NCBI RefSeq assembly: GCF_001513955.1
Contig: NZ_KQ948152.1
Coordinates: 248,001 to 312,000, forward strand
Length of the DNA stretch: 64,000 bases
Direction: 5' to 3'
Source of the DNA: Streptomyces pseudovenezuelae
GTDB taxonomy: Bacteria; Actinomycetota; Actinomycetes; Streptomycetales; Streptomycetaceae
Positions 26,745 through 35,363 of the stretch are shown here, in pieces. Under the pieces are notes generated by a model that saw only the letters and a list, made by a program, of their open reading frames with translations, made no database searches and was not told where the DNA came from. Numbering within the stretch: the first letter of the stretch is position 1; every line of letters begins with the position of its first letter. A program made the translations under genes and the position numbers.

Positions 26745-27866
26745 ATGTCGGCACCGAACAAGTCGTACGACCCTGTAGAGGTCGAGGCCCTGAAACCGGA
26801 AGAGATCGAGCGCATGCGGGAAGAGGCGCTCGCCGCCTTCGCCGCAGCGGACTCCCTCGAAGCGCTCCAGGAGGCCAAGGTCGCCCACACCGGGGGCGCC
26901 TCCCCGCTGGCCCTCGCCAACCGCGAGATCGGCGCCCTGCCCCCGCACGCCAAGGCCGCCGCCGGCAAGCTCGTCGGCCAGGCCCGGGGCGCGGTGAACA
27001 AGGCCCTCGCCGGCCGGCAGGCCGAACTGGAGGCCGAGCGCGACCAGCGCGTGCTGGTCGAGGAGGCGGTGGACGTCACCCTGCCGTACGACCGCGTACC
27101 GGCCGGCGCCCGCCACCCGCTCACCACGCTCTCCGAGCGCATCGAGGACGTCTTCGTGGCCATGGGCTACGAGGTCGCGGAGGGCCCGCAGGTCGAGGCC
27201 GAGTGGTTCAACTTCGACGCGCTCAACATCGGCCCGGACCACCCGGCCCGCGGTGAGCAGGACACCTTCTTCGTCGAGGGCCCCGAGGGCGGCACCGAGT
27301 CCGGAGTCGTGCTGCGCACCCACACCTCGCCCGTGCAGATCCGCTCGCTGCTCAGCCGTGAGCTGCCGGTCTACGTGATCTGCCCCGGTGTCGTCTACCG
27401 CACCGACGAGCTGGACGCCACGCACACCCCGGTCTTCCGCCAGGTCGAGCTGCTGGCCGTCGACGAGGGCCTGACCATGGCCGACCTCAAGGGCACCATG
27501 GACCACATGGTCCAGGCCCTGTTCGGCGAGGGCATGAAGACCCGGCTGCGCCCGAACTTCTTCCCCTTCACCGAGCCGTCCGCCGAGATGGACATGGTGT
27601 GCTACGTCTGCCGCGGCGAGTCCGTCGGCAACCCCGACCGCCCCTGCCGCACCTGCTCCTCCGAGGGCTGGATCGAGCTGGGCGGCTGCGGGATGGTCAA
27701 CCCCAAGGTGCTGACCGCCTGTGGCGTGGACCCGCAGAAGTACAGCGGCTTCGCCTTCGGGTTCGGCATCGAGCGGATGCTGATGTTCCGCCACAACGTC
27801 GAGGACATGCGAGACATGGTCGAGGGTGACGTCCGGTTCACCCGGCCGTTCGGGATGGAGATCTGA
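26745..27866 (+). CDS. pheS: Phenylalanyl-tRNA synthetase alpha subunit
   Basis: 373 residues. An N-terminal coiled coil (about 12-95) that binds tRNA precedes the class II catalytic core. Motif 1 is at YEVAEGPQVEAEWFNFDALN, motif 2 in FFPFTEPSAEMDM, and motif 3 in GFGIERMLMFRHN. Charges tRNA-Phe as an alpha2-beta2 enzyme with PheT. A TAGACT hexamer at 26641-26646 is a possible -10 element. I saw no T-box or Phe-rich leader. The stop overlaps the pheT start by one base. Confidence 0.97.
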   Translation: MSAPNKSYDPVEVEALKPEEIERMREEALAAFAAADSLEALQEAKVAHTGGASPLALANREIGALPPHAKAAAGKLVGQARGAVNKALAGRQAELEAERDQRVLVEEAVDVTLPYDRVPAGARHPLTTLSERIEDVFVAMGYEVAEGPQVEAEWFNFDALNIGPDHPARGEQDTFFVEGPEGGTESGVVLRTHTSPVQIRSLLSRELPVYVICPGVVYRTDELDATHTPVFRQVELLAVDEGLTMADLKGTMDHMVQALFGEGMKTRLRPNFFPFTEPSAEMDMVCYVCRGESVGNPDRPCRTCSSEGWIELGGCGMVNPKVLTACGVDPQKYSGFAFGFGIERMLMFRHNVEDMRDMVEGDVRFTRPFGMEI

Positions 27867-30364
27867 TGCGGGTCCCGCTTTCTTGGCTGCGGGAGTACGT
27901 CGACCTGCCGGCGACCGAAACCGGCCGTGACGTCCAGGCCAAGCTCGTTTCCGCGGGCCTTGAGGTCGAGACCGTCGAGCACCTCGGCGCCGACCTCAAG
28001 GGCCCCCTGGTCGTCGGCCAGGTGCTGACCATCGAGGAGCTGGAGGGCTTCAAGAAGCCGATCCGCTTCTGCACGGTGGACGTCGGCCAGGCCAACGGCA
28101 CCGGCGAGCCCCAGGAGATCGTCTGCGGCGCCCGGAACTTCGCCGTCGGCGACAAGGTCGTGGTCGTGCTCCCGGGTGCCACGCTGCCCGGCGGGTTCTC
28201 CATCTCCGCGCGCAAGACCTACGGCAAGACCTCCCACGGCATGATCTGCTCCGGCGACGAGCTGGGGATGGGCGACGACGGCAGCCACGGCATCATCGTG
28301 CTGCCGCCGGAGACCGAGGTCGGCAAGGACGCCATCGAGCTCCTGGAGCTGGTCGACGAGGTCCTTGACATCGCCGTCACCGCCAACCGCGGCGACTGTC
28401 TGTCCATCCGGGGCGTGGCCCGCGAGGCCGCGATCGCCTACGGCCTTCCGCTGAGCGACCCCGCGCTGCTCGACGTGCCCGGCCCGAACGCCTACGGCTA
28501 CCCGGTCCAGGTCTCCGACCCGCTCGGCTGCGACCGCTTCACCGCGCGCACCGTCACCGGTCTGAGCCCGGAGGCCCGCTCCCCGCTCTGGCTCCAGCGC
28601 CGGCTCCAGAAGGTCGGCATGCGCCCGATCTCGCTCGCCGTCGACGTCACCAACTACGTGATGATGGAGCTCGGCCAGCCGCTGCACGCCTACGACCGCT
28701 CCTTGGTCCAGGGCATCATCGGGGTGCGCCGGGCCGAGGAGGGCGAGCGGATCAGGACCCTCGACGGCGTCGAGCGGAAGCTGCACGCCGAGGATCTGGT
28801 CATCACGGACGAGCGCGGCCCGATCGGCCTCGCCGGTGTGATGGGCGGCGCCGACACCGAGATCGCCGACCACGCCGAGGCCGAAGGCACGACGGACGTC
28901 GTCATCGAGGCGGCCCACTTCGACGCGGTCTCCATCGCGCGTACGGCCCGCCGCCACAAGCTGTCCTCCGAGGCGTCCCGGCGCTTCGAGCGCGGTGTCG
29001 ACCCGCAGGCCGCCGCCGCTGCCGCGCAGCGCACGGTCGACCTGCTGGTGCTGCTCGCGGGCGGCACCGCCGAGGCCGGGGTCACCGAGGTCGTCGCCCC
29101 GTCGGCCCCGCACACCATCAGCGTCCCGGCGGACCACCCGGACAAGGTCGCGGGTGTCACCTACGGCCGCGAGACCGTCGTACGGCGTCTCCAGGAGGTC
29201 GGCTGCGACGTGTACGGGCAGGACGAGCTGATCGTCACCGTGCCGTCCTGGCGTCCCGACCTCCAGGAGATCAACGACCTGGCCGAAGAGGTCATCCGTC
29301 TTGAGGGCTACGAGAACCTGCCCTCCACGCTGCCCAGGCCGCCGGCCGGGCGTGGCCTGACCCACCGGCAGCGGCTGCACCGCCGGGCCGGCCGGGTGCT
29401 GGCCGGTGCCGGGTACGTCGAGGCGCCGAACTACCCCTTCGTGAGCGAGCAGGTCTTCGACCAGCTCGGCCTGGAGGCCGATGACCCGGCCCGCCGGGTC
29501 GTCCGGCTGACCAACCCGCTCAACGACGAGGAGCCCGCGCTGCGGACCTCGCTGCTGCCGGGGCTGCTCGGCGCGCTGCGGCGCAACGACGGACGCGGGT
29601 CGCACGACCTGGCGCTGTTCGAGACCGGGCTGGTCTTCCTGCCGCGCTCGGAGCAGCGGGTCGCCGCGGTGCTGCCGGTCGACCGGCGTCCCACGGACGA
29701 GGAGATCGCCGAGCTGGACGCCGCGCTGCCGGAGCAGCCGCGGCACGTGGCCGCGGTGCTCGCCGGAGCCCGCGAACAGGCCGGCTGGTGGGGCAAGGGC
29801 CGTCCCGCCGACTGGGCCGACGCGGTCGAGGCCGGTCGCCTGGTCGCGCGTGAGGCCGGGGTCGAACTGGTCGTCCGCGGGGGACAGTACGGGCCGTGGC
29901 ACCCGGGCCGGTGCGCCGAGTTCGTCGTCGGCGACACCGTGGTCGGGCACGCCGGTGAGCTGCACCCGCGGGTCGTGAAGGCGTTCGGGCTGCCCCCGCG
30001 CACCTGTGCGATGGAGCTGGACCTGGACGCCCTGGAGGCGGCCGGCGACGACACCCCGCAGGCGCCGGGCATCTCCACGTTCCCGGTGGCCACGCAGGAT
30101 GTCGCCCTGGTCGTCGACAAGTTCGTGCCGCACGCCGAGGTCGAGGCCGCGCTGCGTGAGGGTGCGGGCGAACTCCTGGAGGCGATCCGGCTGTTCGACG
30201 TGTACGAGAACGAGGAGCAGCTGGGTGACGGGCGGAAGTCGCTGGCGTACGCGCTGCGCTTCCGCGCGGGTGACCGGACGCTGACCGTGGACGAGGCGTC
30301 CGCGGCTCGGGACGCGGCGGTTGCTCTGGCGGGGGAGCGGACCGGAGCGGTGCTGCGCGGTTGA
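27866..30364 (+). CDS. pheT: Phenylalanyl-tRNA synthetase beta subunit
   Basis: 832 residues, normal length. Domains in order: EMAP/tRNA-binding domain (about 40-155), B3/4 editing domain (about 215-390), B5 (about 400-475, ISVPADHPDKVAGVTYGRETVVRRLQEVG), the inactive class II-like core (about 490-700), and the ferredoxin-fold anticodon-binding domain at the end (ISTFPVATQDVALVVDKFVPHAEVEAAL). The editing domain clears Tyr-tRNA-Phe. Translationally coupled to pheS. Confidence 0.97.
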   Translation: MRVPLSWLREYVDLPATETGRDVQAKLVSAGLEVETVEHLGADLKGPLVVGQVLTIEELEGFKKPIRFCTVDVGQANGTGEPQEIVCGARNFAVGDKVVVVLPGATLPGGFSISARKTYGKTSHGMICSGDELGMGDDGSHGIIVLPPETEVGKDAIELLELVDEVLDIAVTANRGDCLSIRGVAREAAIAYGLPLSDPALLDVPGPNAYGYPVQVSDPLGCDRFTARTVTGLSPEARSPLWLQRRLQKVGMRPISLAVDVTNYVMMELGQPLHAYDRSLVQGIIGVRRAEEGERIRTLDGVERKLHAEDLVITDERGPIGLAGVMGGADTEIADHAEAEGTTDVVIEAAHFDAVSIARTARRHKLSSEASRRFERGVDPQAAAAAAQRTVDLLVLLAGGTAEAGVTEVVAPSAPHTISVPADHPDKVAGVTYGRETVVRRLQEVGCDVYGQDELIVTVPSWRPDLQEINDLAEEVIRLEGYENLPSTLPRPPAGRGLTHRQRLHRRAGRVLAGAGYVEAPNYPFVSEQVFDQLGLEADDPARRVVRLTNPLNDEEPALRTSLLPGLLGALRRNDGRGSHDLALFETGLVFLPRSEQRVAAVLPVDRRPTDEEIAELDAALPEQPRHVAAVLAGAREQAGWWGKGRPADWADAVEAGRLVAREAGVELVVRGGQYGPWHPGRCAEFVVGDTVVGHAGELHPRVVKAFGLPPRTCAMELDLDALEAAGDDTPQAPGISTFPVATQDVALVVDKFVPHAEVEAALREGAGELLEAIRLFDVYENEEQLGDGRKSLAYALRFRAGDRTLTVDEASAARDAAVALAGERTGAVLRG

Positions 30365-30408
30365 GCGCCGTGGGGGTTTCTGCCGGTGGCCGGCCGCGGC
30401 GCCGTCGT

Positions 30409-30436
30409 GGCTGGTCGCGCAGTTCCCCGCGCCCCT
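30409..30436 (+). repeat. GGCTGGTCGCGCAGTTCC repeat, copy 1
   Basis: A 28-bp unit beginning GGCTGGTCGCGCAGTTCC and ending CGCGCCCCT, 45 nt after the pheT stop. Three further copies are at 31590-31617 (inverted), 52075-52102 and 62608-62635 (inverted, 3-nt insertion). Every copy lies at a gene 3' end. I recall this as a very common intergenic sequence in Streptomyces. Confidence 0.85.
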
Positions 30437-30538
30437 GGGGATGTGGGGCTGCGCCCACACACCCCCATATCTGGTCACCTCACTCGATTGAGTGAGTTCT
30501 CCCGGTGATCTGGTCCTTTTGGTCCACACGCTCGACAG

Positions 30539-30570
30539 AATCGGACCGGCCTTTCGAGGCCGGTCCGATT
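30539..30570 (+). terminator. Strong hairpin after pheT, before the phosphatase
   Basis: A perfect 14-bp stem (AATCGGACCGGCCT / AGGCCGGTCCGATT) closed by a TTCG tetraloop. It probably ends the pheST transcript. It sits only 34 nt before the phosphatase start, so that gene's promoter must be inside or just after it, or read-through is regulated. Confidence 0.85.
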
Positions 30571-30603
30571 GCGTGTGCAGGGCCTATTTGGGGGGCCATC
30601 GGC

Positions 30604-31650
30604 ATGATGTGCATCAAGGCTGCGGTTCCCCGGGCGGGGTCGCTGCGCCGTGTGCTCTCGATGGGACTCCCCACCATGTGGGGTGCCGTCGCGGTCACGT
30701 ACAAGCTGACCTGCCCGCTCGCGCAGCAGAACGGCCTGGGCGCGCGGGTCGCCACCAGCGCCGTGTTCTTCGCCGTGGGCACCGGGCTGATCGTCCATGT
30801 CCGGCGCGCCCTGCTCCGCGAACTGCGACAGGCCCGGCAGATCGCGGGTGCCGCCCAGAGCGCGCTGCTGCGGCCGCTGCCCCCGCGCATCGACGGCCTC
30901 ACCGTCGCCGCCGCCCAGCTGTCCGCCGACCGGGGCGCCACCATCGGGGGCGACCTGTACGAGGTCGTCGCCACGGAACACGGCGTACGGGTCATCATGG
31001 GCGACGTCCGCGGCCACGGCCTCGCCGCCATCGGTACGGCGGCCGCGGTCCTCGGCAGCTTCCGCGAGGCCGTCCACGACGAACCCGACCTCGGCGGAGT
31101 GCTCCGCAGACTGGACCGGGCACTCGCCCGCCACCTCCGCGACCGCGCCGAGCGGGACGGCACCGCCGCGGAGGACTTCGTGACCGTGCTGATGCTGGAG
31201 ATCGGGCGGGACGGCGAGCTCAGGGCCCTGAACTGCGGTCACCCGTGGCCGTACTTGCTCAGCGGCTCGGTCGTCGAGCCCCTTTCCTGCGCAGACCCGA
31301 TGCCGCCCCTGGGACCCTTTCCCCTGCCCGCCGACTTATCGGGCCTCCAGTGCGGCCACCTGCTGCCGGGCGAGACCCTGATCCTGCACACGGACGGCGC
31401 GGAGGACGCCAGGGACACCGGCGGCCGGTTCTTTTCACTGCGTGAAGCGCTCGGTGGCTCTGTGGGGAGGCCCCCTCAAGCCGTACTCGGCAGGGTCTTC
31501 ACGGCGCTGCTGGACCACACGGCCGGCAAACCGAAGGACGACGTGGCCTTACTCGTCCTGAGAAACGAGGGTCAACCGCATCCCACCCAAGGGGCGCGGG
31601 GAACTGCGCGACCAGCCACCACGCACCCGCAGCCGACCAGGCACCGCTGA
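30604..31650 (+). CDS. SpoIIE-type PP2C serine/threonine phosphatase, membrane anchored
   Basis: 348 residues. One or two membrane helices near the N-terminus (about 22-60, including ARVATSAVFFAVGTGLIVHV) precede a linker helix and a PP2C/SpoIIE domain from about 90. Its metal-binding signatures are ATIGGDLYEVV, IMGDVRGHGLAAI, FVTVLMLEI and LILHTDGAEDAR. Such phosphatases usually release anti-anti-sigma factors. I use the ATG at 30604 after GGGGGG; an upstream frame to 30505 runs through the terminator hairpin. The last 25 residues (TQGARGTARPATT...) are translated from an intergenic-type repeat and are probably not functional. Confidence 0.85.
   Translation: MMCIKAAVPRAGSLRRVLSMGLPTMWGAVAVTYKLTCPLAQQNGLGARVATSAVFFAVGTGLIVHVRRALLRELRQARQIAGAAQSALLRPLPPRIDGLTVAAAQLSADRGATIGGDLYEVVATEHGVRVIMGDVRGHGLAAIGTAAAVLGSFREAVHDEPDLGGVLRRLDRALARHLRDRAERDGTAAEDFVTVLMLEIGRDGELRALNCGHPWPYLLSGSVVEPLSCADPMPPLGPFPLPADLSGLQCGHLLPGETLILHTDGAEDARDTGGRFFSLREALGGSVGRPPQAVLGRVFTALLDHTAGKPKDDVALLVLRNEGQPHPTQGARGTARPATTHPQPTRHR
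31590..31617 (-). repeat. GGCTGGTCGCGCAGTTCC repeat, copy 2 (inside a coding end)
   Basis: An exact inverted copy of the 28-bp unit, located within the last 21 codons of the phosphatase gene and contributing to its C-terminal tail. Confidence 0.85.
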
Positions 31651-31788
31651 CCGGCCAAGCCCACGGCCAGGCCACCGCACTGTACGAGGGGGAGCCGGCG
31701 GCCCGGCCGGCCTCTTGCGAGGCAGTTCAGTCAACCGGCCGGAAACTCTCCGCGACAGTGCGCACACCCTACGGATTCGGGCACTCCG

Positions 31789-31805
31789 TTCACACCCCGT
31801 GTGAA
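31789..31805. promoter_or_regulatory. TTCACAC-CCC-GTGTGAA operator-like palindrome
   Basis: A perfect 7-bp-arm inverted repeat 46 bp before the NsdA-like start, just upstream of a TAATCT hexamer (31817-31822) that could be its -10. Fourteen of its first 15 bases recur in inverted orientation at 34207-34221. Confidence 0.5.
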
Positions 31806-31851
31806 GACGGACCCACTAATCTGACGGCACCGAGCCACCCGGGGGGCACAG

Positions 31852-33192
31852 ATGCAGCCCAACACTCTGCTCGACGCGATCCTCGACGAAGCCGGGATCT
31901 CGCACGCCGGGCTCGCCGCACATGTGAATCAGGCCGGGAGGGCACGCGGCCTCGCGCTCAGGTACGAACACACCGCCGTGGCACGGTGGTTGAAGGGCCA
32001 GCGCCCACGCGGCCAGGTGCCCGACCTGATCTGCGAGGTGCTCGCACGCCGGCTCCAGCGCCCCGTCACCCTCGACGACATCGGCCTCGGGGTGCCCGGC
32101 GAGCCGTCCGCCCCGCACGGCACCTCCCTGTCCGGCTTCGTGGAGCGGGCCACCGCCCTGTGGCGCTCCGACGAACAGCAGCGCCCGCACATCCTGGGTG
32201 CCCCCGCGGTCACCGGCACACCCGCGGTCATGCCCGTCTGGGAGTGGGAGAACCCACCCGAGGACGTCGACGTCTCCCGCGGCGGCCGGCACCGCGTCAC
32301 GCCCGCCGACATCGAGATGCTCCGCGCGGCCCGCACCCACTACGAGCAGATGTACCGCAAGGCCGGCGGCATAGCGACCCGCACCCGGATCGTCGGCTTC
32401 CTCAACGCCGAGGCCGCCCCGCTGCTGCGCGGCAGCTACACCGACGAGACGGGCCGTCAACTGCACCGCGCCACCGGCGGTCTGGTCGCGGTGGCCGGGA
32501 TCTGCGCCTACGACTCCGACGCGCACGGGCTCGCCCAGCGCTACTTCCACCAGGCCCTCAGGCTCGCCAAGGCCAGCGGCGACCGGGGACTTGGCGCATA
32601 CGTCATCGCGCTGCTGGTCAACCAGTCCCTGTTCATGCGGGAGTACCGCCAGGCCGTCGCCTTCGCCGAGGCCGCGCTGCGGGCCGCGGGCAAGCACATC
32701 ACCCCGGCGCTCGCCTGCGACCTCTACGCGATGCAGGCCAAGGCGTACGCGCACCTCGGCGACGGCACGACCGCGCTGTCCTGCATCCGGCGGGCCGAGC
32801 AGGCCGCCGAACGCATCCGGCGCGGATACGAGCCGGACGAGACCGGCTATGTCCAGCCGGGCCTGGTCAACGTCCAGGTGGCGGAGGCACTTCTCAGCCT
32901 CGGCGAACTCGCGGCTGCGGCCGCGCACGCGGCGGCCGCCGTCGACAACCCCGCTCATGACCGGGGCCGGGTGCACCGGCTCGCCATGCTCAGCACGATC
33001 GAACTGCGCCAGGGGAACACGGACAAAGCGGTGGCCACCGCCGTGCAGATGGCGGAACAGGCCCGGGGAATGGAGTCCCAGCGCCTGCGCGACAGGCTCA
33101 GAGCTGTGCGCGAACACCTGGTCCGGAGTGGCTGCGCGGGCACGTCCGCCGCGGCCGAACTGATCGACGGCGCACTGCGCGTGCCCCTGTAG
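31852..33192 (+). CDS. NsdA-like TPR transcriptional regulator
   Basis: 446 residues. The N-terminal region (LLDAILDEAGISHAGLAAHVNQAGRARGLALRYEHTAVARWLKGQRPRG) resembles an HTH of the XRE type. The remainder is helical with TPR-like repeats (about 190-420: GLAQRYFHQALRLAKASGDRGLGAYV, ACDLYAMQAKAYAHLGDGTTALSCI). This architecture is that of NsdA/NsdB-type regulators, known in S. coelicolor as negative regulators of sporulation and antibiotic production. The ATG follows GGGGGG. Role here is inferred from family. Confidence 0.78.
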   Translation: MQPNTLLDAILDEAGISHAGLAAHVNQAGRARGLALRYEHTAVARWLKGQRPRGQVPDLICEVLARRLQRPVTLDDIGLGVPGEPSAPHGTSLSGFVERATALWRSDEQQRPHILGAPAVTGTPAVMPVWEWENPPEDVDVSRGGRHRVTPADIEMLRAARTHYEQMYRKAGGIATRTRIVGFLNAEAAPLLRGSYTDETGRQLHRATGGLVAVAGICAYDSDAHGLAQRYFHQALRLAKASGDRGLGAYVIALLVNQSLFMREYRQAVAFAEAALRAAGKHITPALACDLYAMQAKAYAHLGDGTTALSCIRRAEQAAERIRRGYEPDETGYVQPGLVNVQVAEALLSLGELAAAAAHAAAAVDNPAHDRGRVHRLAMLSTIELRQGNTDKAVATAVQMAEQARGMESQRLRDRLRAVREHLVRSGCAGTSAAAELIDGALRVPL

Positions 33193-33267
33193 GCCGGCAC
33201 ACGGACGCCGACACCCCACAGTCCCTGCTGCGATATTGCCACTTACTCGACGGAAGGTGGCAGAACC

Positions 33268-33813
33268 GTGCAGTGGACGAAACAGAACGAACAAACTGTG
33301 TATGAAAACCGCTGGTTCAGCGTCAATCTCGCCGATGTCGAGCTGCCGGACGGCCGGCATCTCGACCACTTCCTGATACGGCTGCGGCCCGTCGCCGTCG
33401 CCACGGTGGTGAACGAGGCCAACGAGGTCCTGCTGCTGTGGCGCCACCGCTTCATCACCGACAGCTGGGGCTGGGAACTCGCCGCGGGGGTGGTCGAGGA
33501 CGGCGAGGACATCGCCGTCGCGGCCGCCAGGGAACTCGAGGAAGAGACCGGCTGGCGACCGGGGCCGCTCCAGCACCTCATGAGCGTGGAGCCCTCCAAC
33601 GGGCTCACCGACGCCCGGCACCACATCTACTGGGCCGACGAGGGCGAGTACATCGGGCACCCCGTGGACGACTTCGAGTCGGACCGCCGGGAATGGGTCC
33701 CCCTGAAGCTCGTTCCCGACATGGTCGCCCGTGGGGAGGTCCCGGCCGCCAACATGGCGGCCGCGTTACTCCTGTTGCATCATCTGAAGCTCGGTCAGGA
33801 CGCCTTGCCCTGA
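33268..33813 (+). CDS. Nudix hydrolase
   Basis: 181 residues. The Nudix box is complete: GVVEDGEDIAVAAARELEEE followed by TGW (G-x5-E-x7-RE-x-x-EE-x-G). The N-terminal beta-hairpin (VYENRWFSVNLADVELPDG) resembles ADP-ribose pyrophosphatases, so a nucleoside-diphosphate-sugar substrate is likely. It starts at GTG 33268 after GGAAGG. It follows the NsdA-like gene by 75 bp on the same strand. Confidence 0.88.
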   Translation: MQWTKQNEQTVYENRWFSVNLADVELPDGRHLDHFLIRLRPVAVATVVNEANEVLLLWRHRFITDSWGWELAAGVVEDGEDIAVAAARELEEETGWRPGPLQHLMSVEPSNGLTDARHHIYWADEGEYIGHPVDDFESDRREWVPLKLVPDMVARGEVPAANMAAALLLLHHLKLGQDALP

Positions 33814-33838
33814 TTCCCCACCCTGATGTCCCGAGGCC

Positions 33839-34096
33839 TCAGCGACCGAGTGCCTGCCAGATCGCCACGACGAGCGCGCCCACGGCGGTGATCGCCGCGA
33901 CCGCGGGGAGCGGCCAGCGGGCGTGCTCCAGGGCGATGATCCGTGCGCTCAGATCGTCGATCTCCTTGTCCGTCTCCTCCGTACGGTGGCTGAGCAGAGC
34001 CAGGCCTCCCTCGACGCGTGCGTACGCGACATCGAGGCGGCGCCGTAACTCTGCGAGTTCTCCATGGACCACGGGATGCTCCGGTTCGGCGGTCAC
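33839..34096 (-). CDS. Small coiled-coil, C-terminally membrane-anchored protein
   Basis: 85 residues with no family I recognise. A heptad-rich helix (about 11-58, HGELAELRRRLDVAYARVEGGLALLSHRTEETDKEIDDLSARI) is followed by one C-terminal membrane helix (about 63-82, WPLPAVAAITAVGALVVAIWQ). I choose the GTG at 34096 because AAGGAG lies 7 nt upstream. A GTG at 34123 and a longer frame to 34270 lack family signal. A TTCACAC-type motif lies at 34207-34221 upstream. Confidence 0.65.
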   Translation of the reverse strand: MTAEPEHPVVHGELAELRRRLDVAYARVEGGLALLSHRTEETDKEIDDLSARIIALEHARWPLPAVAAITAVGALVVAIWQALGR

Positions 34097-34206
34097 TGGT
34101 CCGCTCCTTTCCGTAGTCGTCACACCCCTTGCATGTGCACGAAGAGTCAACTCGCCTGGTGGACACGTGGGGAGAGTGTGCGATGGGCATATGCGAGCCC
34201 GGCGCG

Positions 34207-34221
34207 CACACGGTGTGTGAA
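34207..34221 (-). promoter_or_regulatory. TTCACACACCGTGTG motif, second site
   Basis: On the minus strand this reads TTCACACACCGTGTG, 14 of 15 bases identical to 31789-31803. It lies about 110 bp upstream of the small coiled-coil gene on the same strand, suggesting that the two loci share a regulator. Confidence 0.45.
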
Positions 34222-34226
34222 TACGG

Positions 34227-34258
34227 CGGGCCCGGCACTCGCAGGAGTACCGGGCCCG
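34227..34258 (-). terminator. Terminator after the 3-hydroxyacyl-CoA dehydrogenase
   Basis: CGGGCCCGG (34227-34235) pairs with CCGGGCCCG (34250-34258), and inner ACTC/GAGT pairs extend the stem. It lies about 48 nt downstream of the dehydrogenase stop on the minus strand. Confidence 0.75.
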
Positions 34259-34306
34259 TGTTCGTCGCACTGTGTCATCAACACCCTGGAACGGACAGGG
34301 TGCAGG

Positions 34307-35182
34307 TCAGCCGTAGGTGTAGAAGCCCGACCCGGACTTGCGGCCCAGCCGGCCCGCGTCGACCATGCGCTGGAGCAGCGGGGGAGCGGCGTACAGCGGC
34401 TCCTTGTACTCCTCGTACATCGAGAAGGCGACCGAGGCGACCGTGTCCAGGCCGATCAGGTCCGAGAGCTTCAGCGGGCCCATCGGGTGGGCGCAGCCCA
34501 GCTCCATGCCGTTGTCGATGTCCTCGCGGCTCGCGATGCCCGACTCGAACATCCGGATCGCGGACAGGAGATACGGGATCAGCAGCGCGTTGACCACGAA
34601 GCCGGAGCGGTCCTGGGCGCGGATCGCGTGCTTGCCGAGCAGCTTCTCGGCGAACTGCTGGGCGCGGGCCAGGGTGCCCTCGGACGTGGTGAGCGCCGGG
34701 ATCAGCTCGACGAGCTTCTGCACCGGGGCCGGGTTGAAGAAGTGGATGCCGACGACCTGGTCGGGCCGCGAGGTGGCGACCGCCAGCCGCACCAGCGGGA
34801 TGGAGGAGGTGTTGGACGCCAGGATCGCGTCCGGGCGGGTCACCACCTGGTCGAGCACCTGGAAGATCTCGGTCTTCACCTGCTCGTTCTCCACGACGGC
34901 CTCGATGACCAGATCGCGGTCCGCGAACTCGCCGAGGTCGGTGGTGAAGGAGAGCCGGGCCTGGGTGGCCGCCAGCTCGTCCGCGCTGATCTTGCCGCGT
35001 TCGGCGGCCTTGGTCAGGGAGTTGAACAGCCGGGTACGGCCGATCTCCAGGGCCTCGCCGGTGGTCTCGGCGACCTTCACGTCCAGACCGGCGCGGGCGC
35101 ACACCTCGGCGATGCCCGCCCCCATCTGGCCGCAGCCCACGACTCCGACACGTGCGATGTCTCCGGCCGGGAAGTCCGTCAC
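34307..35182 (-). CDS. 3-hydroxybutyryl-CoA / 3-hydroxyacyl-CoA dehydrogenase
   Basis: 291 residues. The N-terminal NAD domain is shown by VGVVGCGQMGAGIAEVCARAG. The signature with catalytic His is VGIHFFNPAPVQKLVELI, with the dyad Glu in LVEL. The C-terminal dimer domain begins DRSGFVVNALLIPYLLSAIRM. Length matches the stand-alone Hbd/PaaH type, not the FadB fusion. It would interconvert 3-hydroxyacyl- and 3-ketoacyl-CoA in butyrate or fatty-acid metabolism. The GTG at 35182 follows AAGGGA; a longer open frame upstream is arginine-rich. Confidence 0.93.
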   Translation of the reverse strand: MTDFPAGDIARVGVVGCGQMGAGIAEVCARAGLDVKVAETTGEALEIGRTRLFNSLTKAAERGKISADELAATQARLSFTTDLGEFADRDLVIEAVVENEQVKTEIFQVLDQVVTRPDAILASNTSSIPLVRLAVATSRPDQVVGIHFFNPAPVQKLVELIPALTTSEGTLARAQQFAEKLLGKHAIRAQDRSGFVVNALLIPYLLSAIRMFESGIASREDIDNGMELGCAHPMGPLKLSDLIGLDTVASVAFSMYEEYKEPLYAAPPLLQRMVDAGRLGRKSGSGFYTYG

Positions 35183-35363
35183 TTCGTCCCTTTCGCTGGT
35201 CTTCACCTGGTGGCAGGCCGGCGGTGGCCGGATCCTGCTCCGTTCGAGCACGTTACTCCCAAGTATCGATGATCGATCGTCTGGGTCCGGCATCGTTCGG
35301 GCATTCTGGGGCGCGGAGACGATCCGTGACCGAGCGGATCCGTGGTGTAGGGGGAGTGTGCAC

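Noticed and set aside
27602..30529. 975-codon open frame antisense to pheT
   Set aside because: A mirror of pheT codon bias, starting in the downstream intergenic repeat; no recognisable domain.
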